From the NCBI RefSeq assembly GCF_000281045.1, contig NW_008246069.1:337955-401954 (forward strand): 64,000 nucleotides of DNA, written 5' to 3'. Positions 1-10,097 of this stretch are shown one piece after another. The notes under the pieces are model-generated. The model was not told the DNA's origin, made no database searches, and saw only the letters and a list, made by a program, of their open reading frames with translations. The translations under genes were made by a program, and so were the position numbers. Origin of the DNA: Saprolegnia diclina VS20. Taxonomy: Eukaryota; Oomycota; Saprolegniomycetes; Saprolegniales; Saprolegniaceae. The first letter of the stretch is position 1, and every line of letters starts with the position of its first letter.

Positions 1-143
1 TGCAGGCGCTTCAGGACAAGGGTCAGCTCGACGCACTACTGTCGGCCGCCAAGTGCGTTGGTCGGCCGACTCTGCCCCCGAAGCCAACGACCAAGGTCCC
101 TCGCGCCCCGACTCCGACGGATGACGGCGAAGAAGATGATTAA
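1..143 (+). CDS. 3' end of an unidentified protein-coding gene
   Basis: An open frame runs from the window edge to a TAA at 141-143. The visible 46 residues include a Pro/Thr/Lys-rich stretch and finish in a short acidic tail (DDGEEDD). The preceding residues (about QALQDKGQLDALLSAAK) look helical. Nothing here identifies the family. The frame is supported by GC-rich third positions matching the neighbouring genes and by the natural stop. The start and most of the gene lie outside the window. Confidence 0.55.
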   Translation, partial: QALQDKGQLDALLSAAKCVGRPTLPPKPTTKVPRAPTPTDDGEEDD

Positions 144-905
144 GGAGTGCAGTTGTTAGAACACGAGTTTCTTATCTTTCTATGGTTTAAACAAAGTTTT
201 CTTATCGTCGTGGTAGTGCGAGACGCGAACTCCAATGTTCGCTCGTCATCTCGTAGCGTTTCGAGTGGATGGCTTGCCTGTATCTCGCCAAGCGAGAAAG
301 AGGTACCGTAGTTAGTCTGCGTAAGCGAAGCCTTTGGGACAGCGACTAGAAATTGAGGAGCCTCCTTAAAACATCTGTTTGTGCTTTTAATTGATAAAAG
401 CCTGCGAATATAAATGGATGATACCAGCAATGTGCACAAATTAATATCTTCAATTGCTTGCAGATGCGACTGCGAAGTGTTTTATCACGTTTTGGTTAAT
501 GACACGCGTGGGATCTTGTCGTGCTCTCATGTCCATGTAGCGAGCCTCGGCACCATAGACCCTTAACAGAGTGTTGCGGTGAAACCCTAGACCTAGTGAG
601 CCCTAACCCTCGCGATCCAGGTCCATGCGTGACAAGAAAAGTTGACTAGATTGCGTAGCACATCCATCTTTCACGATTCGACACACCTGCCTTGCAGAGA
701 CTAGCCCCAGATCGCTTCGTTATACAACGTCACAGTAAATACAGAAGACTAGTATGCGATTTATTCGGGGATCGTGCAGAGTGCATTTTGTAGCGCCGAG
801 ACCATCCTGTGTCTTTGACAAGAGAGAGGTCCCTGCAACAACAAACAATAATAATCCCGTGCTCACCATCGTCAAATTATAGTTTGGAGAGACAGAACCC
901 TAAAC
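144..905. other. Intergenic stretch without a supported gene
   Basis: This 760-bp gap lies between the end of the gene at the left edge and the stop codon of the large minus-strand coiled-coil gene. Open frames inside it are short, lack the GC-rich third positions of the real genes and match no family I know. The AT content is visibly higher than in the flanking genes. I see no tRNA, repeat array or clear promoter motif. Confidence 0.6.
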
Positions 906-3900
906 TTACGATAGAATGAGTCGGAATTTGACGGCGCGGTCGGGATGCGAGATGTAGTCGATGAGCGTATGAATAAAGTTGCTCGTCTTGCGCTGCCACT
1001 TGAGGAACGGGTTGGTGTCCTTCATCTGCGCGATCGCAATGATGGCCGTGACAAACTCTTGGTAGATGAACTGGCCTTCGTTCAAGTCGTCTTGGCACGC
1101 GGTAAAGACGACGAGGTTCATACTCGATGGGAAAAAGACGGCGTCGTTCAGGCCAAAGTCGACAATAAATCGCTCGAATTCGCCAAAATTCATCTTCCAC
1201 GCTTCCATGTCGGCCACGTCCTGGCGGCAATAGTACAAATAGAGCCGTCGGAGCAAGTTGCGGTGTTGATTCAAGAGGCGCTGTAGCTCAGGCGCCGCGA
1301 CTTGCCGTCGAAACGTGATTGAGAGGTTTTGGCAAATGTTGGGCAAGACGTACCGCGTGCAGAGGTCTTCGAGCAAGATCGCGATGCGCTCAGGCTGCAG
1401 CATTAGCTGCAGCTTGGGCTGTTTACGATCCATGAACGGCCGCTCGACTGCGTGCTTTTCGGTTGCGAGACGAATCAGGAGCTCGATGAAGCTCGTTGCG
1501 AGGAGCCGATCGGTCTCTTGCTGTCGACTCACGACTGCCGAGAAAACCAAAGTCATGTGCACCGTCGTAAAGTGACTCGAGCTGAGCCCGAGGTCGTGCA
1601 TGAGCTCGCCAAAGCCGTCGAGAGTGATGCCGCTGAGGCTGTTGCACACGAGCGAGTACGACCGATATACGTCGTTGAGCTGCCACGCGTAGCGCTGGAG
1701 GACGCTGTCGATCGCGACGCACTCGTTGGTCTGGATGCAGTGGTCGGGGAAGAGGTCCCGAATGCGCGCCGGATCAATGTGCGAGAAATTCGTCATGAAA
1801 TCTGACGACGGCGCTGTGTACAGCGCTGCGTTAAATACCTGGCAGCCCGTGACCGCATCGGGGATCGCCATAATCCCTTTCGCAATCAAAATGAGCTCGT
1901 CCGACCGCGCGAGCTCGGCGATGTAAAAGTGGTCGCCGCCAGCACCGCTGCCCGGCTCGACGTGGCGCGACCGAAAGCCGCGGGCAGCACCGACGCGCCA
2001 GCACACGTGCACGAGGTGCCGAAGCAGACTGAGCGCTAGGAGCGGGTCCATCTCGGCGTGGTCGTTGGCGCTCAGCGCTTTGACGAGCCGCTGCTTGATT
2101 TGCATGACGTGCGTGGCGACAAATGGGTTCGAGTCGCCTTCGCACGCGACGTAAATGCTCGCGACATGCGTATCCCAGGCGTACTGCAGCGCGGCGTGGG
2201 CCGACGCCTTTTCTTCAGTCGAAATTGAAATGTCGGTAAACGGCGTGGGCAGTGAGACAAAGTCGGGGCGGAACCACCCGAGGGACGTGGCCGTGTACAC
2301 AAAGGCGTCGTACGTGATGCCGTGCGAGTAAAAGCGCCGCGTCAAGAGAACCTTGAGCGTCATTTCCGTCATTTGCCCAAACGACAAATGCGCGTCGAGG
2401 CGAGCGAGCACGACGGCAAACTGGACCGTGGTCAAGACCGCGGTCTTGCGAGAGTCAGAGGTCGACCCCTTACGGCGCTTGGGGACCTTGCGTGTTTTCT
2501 TTTGGGGCTTTGAGAGCTCGCTGGCCCGGCGGCGCGCTTTCGTGGCTTCGGTTTGACGCAACTCGACGGCTTCGAGCGCCTTTTGGCGCGCTTCCAACGC
2601 AATCGCTTCGTCATGCACTTGGTTGAAGAGGAGACGGACCGACTCGAAGAACCAGTCTTTCTGCTTCTTGTACATGAGGACAAATGCATACAAGAAGACG
2701 TCGAGTGGGTAGCATTCGTCGCCGTGGAAATGCACGCCAAACACATCGAGAAGGTCGTGGAATTCGCTGAGGTAAATCGGCCCCCGCGCCGTCGTCTGGT
2801 CGAAGAGTCGTTGGCAGTCGTACATGGCGTCGAGCGACGGGTGGCGTTGGAGCAACGACGTCGTTCGCGACTCCTCGTTGGCAAACCCACACGTCCGGAA
2901 CCGCAGCGTCCGGAAGAGCGTCCGCGTGAGGAGCGTCGCTTTGCATTTGGAAATGTAGTGGGGATGGACTTCAGGTCGCGAATCGAGCTCGGCACCAATC
3001 GAAATCTGGTCCATCGACTGGACGAGCCAGACGTAAAAGTCGAGCACTTCGTTGGAATAGACGCCGTCGATAAACTCGGCAAAGATGCGGATGTCCCCAT
3101 ACATGGGCCGGAGGCGGGAAATCAAATCCAAAAACGCAATCGCTTCCTATTCCGCCACGTCATCCTCTAGAAATAGATTGATACATTGATACATTGATTG
3201 ATACCTTTTGGGCGATCGCAGGATCTGGAAACTTTTGCAAAGTGGAACCCGACGACAATCTCGACGAGCGTCTCGCGCGGTTCGTGTGCGATCGATGCGC
3301 ACTCGTCCAGAAGCCGCTTGCGCTCAAAAATCTCCGAAATCGTCTGGCGGACAAAGGCGAGGTCGGACGGCGCAGCGCTTTGCATGAGCGCGTGGACCGC
3401 ACTCGCCTCGACGTGGGCGTGCAACTTGAGCTTGGAGACGGCGGACGCGACGTTGGCAAGGACCTCGGCGTTGGGCGTCTGCCGCAGTGCTGCTGGCGGT
3501 TGTGGTGGCGTCGGTAGCGAGTAGTTGAGCATACTTAAAAGCCGCTTGGCCGGGTCCTTGGACATGAGCGTCTCGAACGAAATATCTGGCAAATCGGCTT
3601 CGTCAACCTCGTCGCTGTCATACTCAAGTACGTTGGCAGTCAGATTAGCAATCTCTTGGGGCGTCGGGAGCACACCGAGGTCAGTGGCCCGTCGAATACG
3701 CGTCACGACCGACGCCCGCGTCACCTTGACGCGCGCTGCGTCGATCTGCCGCATGCGCATCTGCACCATGTCAAACTCGAGCTCTTTGACTCGCCGCCGC
3801 TCACAGAGAAGCTCTGCTTGGAGCTGTTGGAGCTCCGTGTCGAGCAAGAGTGGCTGTGAAAGTTCGTCGACATCGTGCGTGAGAATCGACACCTTGCGCT

Positions 3901-4918
3901 GCGCCTAGTCCCCACTTAGCGCTCGAAATATAGATTCATGCAGTACTTGCTCCAAGTCGAGCAGCGCTGTCTCGTGCTGGGTGAGCAGCGTCTTGTGCGA
4001 TGTTTCGAGCCGGGCGTGCGCTGTTTCAAGCGTGAGATGCGCCTTCAGCAGATCGTGGTGCGCTTCTTCGAGCTTCGAGTCGATGGTTGTGGCGAGCGCC
4101 GGCGTCCGGGCCCGTGCCCTCGCTTGGTTGACGACGGCCAGCAGTTGCATTTCGGCGAGTTTGTGCTTGTGGCGGTCGTCGGTCGACGCCACGTTGGCTT
4201 GCAGCTGCGCATTCATCTTGGTTGCGGTCTCAAGCGAGTCCTCGAGGCTGTTGACCACTTGCTCGAGCTCGTGGATCTCGTTTAAAAAGTACGTGCGCAC
4301 AAAGGCGTCGATAGCACCAAGGCGGTAGGCCATGTCCCGCAGGTGCGCACCTCCTGCCGTCGTTGAGGCTGCTGCGAGGTCGTCGATGCCGCTCACGAAA
4401 AGCGCCACGGCTTGCACCGATACCTCGCGCGCCAGCATCGAGTTGTTGAGCGTATCTTGGTCATCCAGCATGCTCGAGATGATGGTTTCGAGCAGGTCGT
4501 TCAAGGTCGCGAGCACAGCATGGACGTCGCTCGAAGCAGAAGAATCCTCAAATGGCCGAAGCAGCGTTTGGAATTCCGGGAGTGCACTTCGGTCGAATGG
4601 CACCAGCCGCAGCTTGGGGTCGATCTTGAGAACGCCCGAAACGCGGTGCATCTCGTGGAAGCCCGGGCGCGTGATTTTGGCCTTGAGCGACGAGAGTCGA
4701 CGCCGGCGCAGCATCTTGTTGGTCGCATCCATGGTTGCGGGCACGTCTTCGCTGATCGGCAGCGACAACTCGTCGTCTGCAAGATTCAAGTGGCGCGACA
4801 TGCGCATAGAGCTGCAGCTGCCATCCGCCGACGATGCGAGGCTCGCGCGGCGCGGCAAGGGCGCGTGGTGGTCCTCTCGGATGATCGCTGCAAGCGCCGC
4901 CTGGGCGTCCGGGTCCAT
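906..4918 (-). CDS. Large coiled-coil protein with EF-hand-like C-terminal half, unknown function (1302 aa)
   Basis: Model: three exons, 4918-3947, 3904-3205 and 3142-906, with introns of 42 and 62 nt; all phases agree. The first intron matters: the frame either side of 3905-3946 is the same and interrupted only by a TAG that is the intron's 3' splice site, so an unspliced reading makes two false genes. Residues about 1-150 are low-complexity and Ser-rich. Residues about 210-400 are a long coiled coil that runs straight across the first intron. The C-terminal two thirds are helical, with modules resembling degenerate EF-hands (patterns like F..F..D.GLN and D.NEGQ..Y.EF near the end) and a Lys/Arg-rich patch in the middle. 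I do not recognise the family; a cytoskeletal or centriole-associated role is only a guess from architecture. The second intron is less certain than the first. Confidence 0.75.
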
Positions 4919-5113
4919 TCTTGCTCAGCCAAAAGATATCGTAACCAACGGAATAGATCAACAAAAATATTTTCTCGAGGGAAACCGCCGTCCGTTTAAC
5001 CGAGAAACACCAGCACGAACTACATGAAACTTGCGCACAAAACCACTCCAAGCGCTCACTCCAAGCAATGGAGGCGGGTACATTTTATCCAGGGACATCG
5101 ATTGCACTGTTAC

Positions 5114-5168
5114 ATATGAACGTGTTTCGCGTTATCTTCATAATTACACAAAGACTTCGCATACGTAG
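5114..5168 (+). repeat. Left copy of a 55-bp inverted repeat
   Basis: This segment matches the reverse complement of 9081-9135 at 52 of 55 positions by eye. The similarity stops sharply on both sides of each copy. The two arms face each other across about 3.9 kb that contains the S41-like peptidase gene. Confidence 0.85.
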
Positions 5169-6183
5169 AGACTAGCAATCTCCTTCTTCTTCATTCGCTC
5201 GCCGGTCCGTGGCTGCGCAGGCAGCGACGCGGGGGCTCGTCTGGCTCTTCTGTCGTCACCCTACGAGGCTTGTGGCCGCGGGTGAGGCACTGACGACACG
5301 GTCGGTCAAATCTTTCCAGGCGTCGCGGTCGACAACAAAGGTACGCAGTTTGTCAAGGTCGTCGGGAATTGAACTTGAGTGTAACTTATTTCCCTTGATA
5401 CACTTTCTCCAAGGAGCTGCGAGCGACGACGCACATCTTGCCTGAATCAAAAATATTGAGAAAAATCCATGGTGGAAAACATGTATTTCGTGTTGAATGG
5501 GGTTAGTTGGCGATTCAGTGGCGCAATATCCCCAACACGTCTACGAGTATTCGCTCATTGTACGCTTCTGACGCACAATATCAACGATATGCCAACGATA
5601 CATGTACATAAAGCCCGGAGCCGCTGGCCCCATGTCCAGTACCAAAGTTGGCCCCTACCTTGTGCACCTTATGCATCTGCAGGTTGAAATCTCCTTTGCG
5701 CTCATCGCTGACGTATTCCACCGCATTTGAATCCCCGGTTTCATCCCTCTCGCGCCTCGCTGGCTTCGTGTAGGGTAGGATACCGCGTTCGCACCAAGCA
5801 CGCTTAACGGGCGTCCAGCTTGAGCCCTCGATGCAGGTTGGGGCAGCGAAGCACAAAGCAGAGGAACGAAGCTAAGAAGAGGAAGAGGAAGAAGAGGAGG
5901 CAAACGGGCAAGCGGGAAGCTCGCCAGAACGGAACCAAAACAGAAGAGAGGTCCACGACCAATGGCCCGGAATGTATTCAGGACATTATGGGACATACAA
6001 ACTACGAGAGAGGTGGGCAAAACCTCCAAGTGGAGGGACAAACCCTAGCCTCAGGCGGGAAAACAGCCAATGAAAGAGGCTGGACAAAACCACCTACCGG
6101 TAAGCGGAAAAGCAACGAAGGTGTGTCATCTTCGTGTCGGCTGACGAGCCTCAGGAGGTGCTCTCCTGGCATGTCTCTTAAGC

Positions 6184-6253
6184 TTTCTATACTCTACGTC
6201 TCTAATTTCTGATGTTTTTTAAGATTTCTATACTCTGCGTCTCTAATTTCTGA
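6184..6253 (+). repeat. Two-copy tandem repeat, 29-bp unit
   Basis: Copies at 6184-6212 and 6225-6253 both read TTTCTATACTCT[A/G]CG followed by TCTCTAATTTCTGA, differing at a single base, and are separated by a T-rich 12-bp spacer. It is non-coding and lies about 220 bp upstream of the peptidase start. Confidence 0.9.
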
Positions 6254-6444
6254 GTCAGAGATGGCACCCGACACAAGGTTTCATAGTAACGGTAGCGTAA
6301 GCTCGAGGACGTGTCACGACCGCAATCAAAGTAACACGATCACAATCACACAACCCCACTGCAACGAAATACGATTCACTCGCAACTTCAAGGTAACGTG
6401 GGTGTCAACCGCCAGGGGATTGAACGCCCCAAATGTGCCCTGCG

Positions 6445-6460
6445 ACTCATTTCTCATTTC
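6445..6460 (+). promoter_or_regulatory. Oomycete initiator-like core promoter element
   Basis: The sequence ACTCATTTCTCATTTC matches the published oomycete initiator consensus GCTCATTYYNCAWTTT at 14 of 16 positions. It lies only 12 bp before the ATG of the peptidase gene, so the predicted 5' UTR would be very short, as is common in oomycetes. Confidence 0.6.
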
Positions 6461-6472
6461 GCCCAGTCCTCG

Positions 6473-8696
6473 ATGCAGCCCACGACTTACCTCCTCCCGA
6501 CGACGGCGACCGCTGGCTATGCGATTCCGGACAAGAAGCCGCGCCGCCACATGAAGACGGCCGCCATGGCCGCCGCGGGGCTCTGCCTCGGCGCTGTCCT
6601 CCTCTCTGGTGCTGCGCACGTCGCCCCGAAGGTGCTGAACCTCGTCTCGTCGCATCCGGCACCCCAAGTCAACGTATGCGAGACGTCACACATCTTGACG
6701 TACGACCAGCTCCACTCGTGCGTGAAGAGCCTTCCGTACAACGCCACCGAGAAGGCCGAGCTCGTCGAATTCTACCGCCGCGCGGTACTCGTCTCTCTAT
6801 CTTGTGGCAGCGTCTTACTTTCTACATACGTAGCTACCGCTCTATGTCTTTGAGAGCATTTCCAAGGAGGCGCAGGCCTTTGGCCCGTACGAGACGCCGG
6901 CCGTCGACCTGCAAAGCGAGCTCAATGCGATCGAGGTGACCGACTACGACAACGACGCCGACATGCAGACTGCGTTCTTCTCGCTCATCAACAAGCTCAA
7001 CGACGCCCACACAACGCACGCCAAGCCGTACCCGTACTACAGCTATTATGCGCTGCAGCCCATCTCGCTTCTGAGCATGGAACGCCACAACCGTCAAGTC
7101 ATTCAGCTCCGCACCGTCGATAGCGCCGAGGCCGAGACGTACCGCACGCTCTACCCGTCGACGCCGGTGGACTTTGACGTAGCGGGCTGGGACGTGCTGT
7201 CCATCGACGGTGTCCCCGCCATCGACGCCCTCAGCAGCTTTGCGGACGGCGTTGGGTTTCTCAAGGATGCCGGTGGCCGCTTCAACTTGGCGGTTTCAGG
7301 CTACAAAACCGGTGCGCGGATTCATGTTCTCTTGTTGCCACGTCATTATGCTGATGTTTGTATATAGGGCGTGGTTGGTTTGTGTTCCGCTCCATGGGCA
7401 CGTTTGACGTGCCCACGCAGCGTCGTGTGACGTACGAGCTGCAGCACCCGACGACGCGTGCGACCAAGACCGTTTCGTACGACTGGTTGGCGCTCAACAT
7501 GGTCACAAAGGGCGACGACCAATCCAAGCACAACAAGCAGTACGACACGCTCTTTGAGAAGCTCAAGGACCACTTCATTTCGCACGAGCTGTTTGAGACG
7601 CCGCCCGCCGTCGAGTACATTGCGTCGGTCGGTGAGAACGCGGCCGTGCTCAAGCTCAACGCATTCAGTGGCAGTGACGACGATGCGACGTTCGAAGACG
7701 TCTTTGCGGCCAACGTCACGTCGGCCTTGGCCCAGTTTACGGCCAGCAAGAAGGAAAAGCTGATTGTGGACGTCACGGGCAACGGCGGCGGCAGCATCTG
7801 TCTCGGGTACGCGACGCTGCGGTACCTCTTTCCCAACTTGGACTTCAATGGGCCGCACGAAGCCAAGGGCCCGCATCAGGACGGCGTCTACCGCGCGCGC
7901 CGCACCGAGTTGTCCGAGACGATCGCCACGATCCTCGCCACGATGCAGGTCGAGGACCCGACGAGCACGGCCTTTTTGGCGCCGACGCAGTTTTACAGTC
8001 CCTCGAGTCAGCGCCAATTCCGCGATGCGACGTGGATGACGAACGGGGTAAGACGTCCGACCTTGCTTGGTGCGACATGACTCATGTTACAACAGGAGTC
8101 GACTGTACTCGGTGAAATGAGCCAGGGTGTCTACCGCGGGTGCGCCGATACGTACGTCAAGTACTCCGCGCCCGGCGTCTCGTTTTCGATTGCGCCCGAG
8201 AACCTCGTCGTCGTCTCGCAAGGCTTTTGCGGCTCGACGTGCGCAGTCTTTACGAGCTACATCCAAGCATACAACCTCGGGCAAACCGTCGCGCTTGGCG
8301 GCTACCTGCACACGCCGCAGCAACCGTTTGGCTTTCCTGGTGGCCAAGTGGGCCGAGTGGTATGCTCTCAACATCTCATTGTGTCTTCAATCTCACTCAT
8401 GTGGGATGGATGTGTAGTCGGCCTTTACGGAACTCGGCAATGCCATTAGCGGCGCGACGGAGCTTGGCATCGACTTGAGCGCTGTCGTGCCGCAACCGCC
8501 GACGTCCGGCCGGTTCAACGACTTTGGCTACACGTTCTTGTCCATCTCGCCGTGGAAATCCGACAGCATCGACACGTTGCCGCTCGAGTACACGTTTGTG
8601 CCCGCGACCCACTCAATCATGTACCCGAGCGACCCGCTCGACAATGACGCGACCTACGCCAAGGTCCTCCAAGTCGCATCGTCGGCCCAGCCATAA
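6473..8696 (+). CDS. S41-like serine peptidase (C-terminal-processing peptidase fold), membrane-anchored
   Basis: Model: five exons, 6473-6784, 6834-7311, 7368-8047, 8096-8359 and 8418-8696, giving 670 aa with consistent phases. A hydrophobic segment at about residues 29-51, preceded by basic residues, is a signal anchor or signal peptide, so the catalytic part should lie outside the cytosol. The core has a PDZ-like segment (GWDVLSIDGVPA), then LIVDVTGNGGG, then SQGFCGSTCAVF around residues 531-542. S537 fits the nucleophile of the S41 family, whose fungal/oomycete members share the G.CGS.CA pattern. Paired cysteines flank that serine, which suits a secreted enzyme. Substrate unknown. It is a single gene with no operon context, and it lies between two inverted repeats. 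The start is the first in-frame ATG after the initiator element. Confidence 0.85.
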
Positions 8697-9080
8697 TCTC
8701 GATAACCGCAAACAGACGGCTACAGTGATGCTGTGATCATATGAACTAGATTCCCCGTCTCGTTTAGCATAGCTGCATGCACACGCAGTCACATAGGTGA
8801 CATAAGCGTTATAAAGAGGCGTGACTTTGACGAAAGTATGTACAATGTTGGAGAAGGCTACAGATCGCGGGCGATGGTGTAGATCATAGTGCCAGCGTTA
8901 TAGACTGCATCGTAGCGATGCAGGAGCCACCCCGCGGCGCAAACGCCGCATGTAGCGAATAAATCATAGCGCGAGCTATGACTCGGCGAGTGGGGTCCAC
9001 CACGGGATGGATCTCTCCGTACGCAGCTCACTCCCAACGACCAAGTGCTGGAGCCAACTCCCACGCATTCAGGCGTAGCG

Positions 9081-9135
9081 CTACGTATGCGAAGTCTTTG
9101 TGTCATAATGAAGATAACGCGGAACACGTTCATAT
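9081..9135 (-). repeat. Right copy of a 55-bp inverted repeat
   Basis: Reverse-complement partner of 5114-5168, with three mismatches. It is followed on the right by a short (TA)n run. Confidence 0.85.
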
Positions 9136-9195
9136 ATATATATAAATTTGAATAATTATGCAACATTTTATCTATCAGTTAGGAGGCAGTTGTCG

Positions 9196-9382
9196 TATTG
9201 CGTGAAGGCTACGAGTCTGGTCTAGTCAATAAAACCTCGATGATAAATCCAAACGAAAACATAAGATTGTGCGAATTGGAGTTCTGGTGTTGGGCTCAAG
9301 CGAGGAACGTTGCTGCTTGTGAAGTTGAATTGTTTCATTAATTTAAATAGATGGACATTGCGTAAAGGCTACGAGTCTGGTC
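9196..9382 (+). repeat. 26-bp direct repeat pair, 161 bp apart
   Basis: Copies at 9196-9221 and 9357-9382 read ATTGCGT[G/A]AAGGCTACGAG followed by TCTGGTC, with one mismatch. The DNA between them is AT-rich and non-coding. This could be the duplicated flank of a lost insertion. Confidence 0.75.
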
Positions 9383-9479
9383 GAATCCACCAGTGCTATA
9401 CTATCGCGTTGGGGTTGCGACCCCTAAAATGTCAAAACCACGAAATGACCTTGGCAAGGCGATGCTTAGTACTGTGGTC

Positions 9480-9727
9480 TTAAAATAAATACTCATATAT
9501 CCACTGTTGCGATGCCAGGCTTTGGTTACCGGGGACCGTCGGAAGCGCAAACGCTGGCTGGAAACTTGCAAGTGCTGTTGTGAGCTTGGCTGACATCCTT
9601 CCCAGCGGCTCAGATACCCACCGGTGTAAGCGTTCTGGAGTGTGATCTTCTTGCCGCCAACCTCGCGACACGTCCACTCGGTCACGTTGGACTGGTCGGA
9701 AAGGACTTGCGCAAAGAACACGAACAT
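9480..9727 (-). pseudogene. Frameshifted fragment resembling a beta-trefoil repeat
   Basis: From an ATG at 9725-9727 the frame reads a trefoil-like strand pattern (WTCREVGGKKITLQ, then NAYTGGYLSRWEG). The sensible reading then moves to another frame that continues MSAKLTTALASF and stops at 9480. No intron-like boundary explains the shift, and no upstream or downstream exon is evident. The KITL-NAYTGGYL pattern is typical of beta-trefoil folds (fascin or ricin type), but the family cannot be fixed from about 80 residues. It is probably a decayed relic. Confidence 0.3.
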
Positions 9728-10097
9728 TGTACGGATCGTATTACTGATCGCTACTGATAGCTAATCGAAGGGAATGATATTGTCCATTTATTGTCAATTT
9801 ACAATACATGGACTTTTTGCAGCCCAGCAAAAGGAAAGCACTACTTTACATGCCGATTGTTGCATGCGACTTGCTCCGTCGAGAAAACGTGCGACAGGGA
9901 AGGGGCTGTGAGTCATCTTCACTCGGTTGTCCTAAGGAGGCGGTGCCAACACAGAACCCGAAGCATGGGTAGGTTTACCCCTGACCCGAAGCCACTCCAG
10001 TAAGCTCGAACAAATACCACGAGGCAAAAGCTCTGGAGATCGATATTGGGCGCCAAGTTTAGATCTTGTCTTTGAAAACGGTCCTTTCCATCTTGAG

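Larger units (their letters stand above)
4919..6472. other. Repeat-bearing intergenic region
   Basis: No gene can be supported across this 1.55-kb gap. It contains one arm of a 55-bp inverted repeat, a short tandem duplication at 6184-6253 and a purine-rich run near 5870-5960. Small open frames on both strands are not codon-biased like the real genes. The last 30 bases before the peptidase start carry a good match to the oomycete initiator element. Confidence 0.6.
8697..10097. other. Repeat-rich intergenic region with one gene fragment
   Basis: This 1.4-kb gap is AT-rich. It carries the right arm of the 55-bp inverted repeat, a 26-bp direct repeat pair and a frameshifted trefoil-like coding fragment. 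I found no complete gene. The final 100 bp upstream of the anoctamin start shows no recognisable initiator. Confidence 0.6.

Noticed and set aside
140..439. A 99-aa minus-strand frame next to the left-edge gene
   Set aside because: Low-GC codon use, no family signal and overlap with the 3' flank of the left gene.
590..620. CCCTAA-like motifs suggesting a telomere
   Set aside because: Only isolated copies, no tandem array, and genes lie on both sides.
3167..3892. A separate gene starting at 3892
   Set aside because: The start codon would be GTG, and the coiled coil joins perfectly to the upstream exon through a 42-nt intron.
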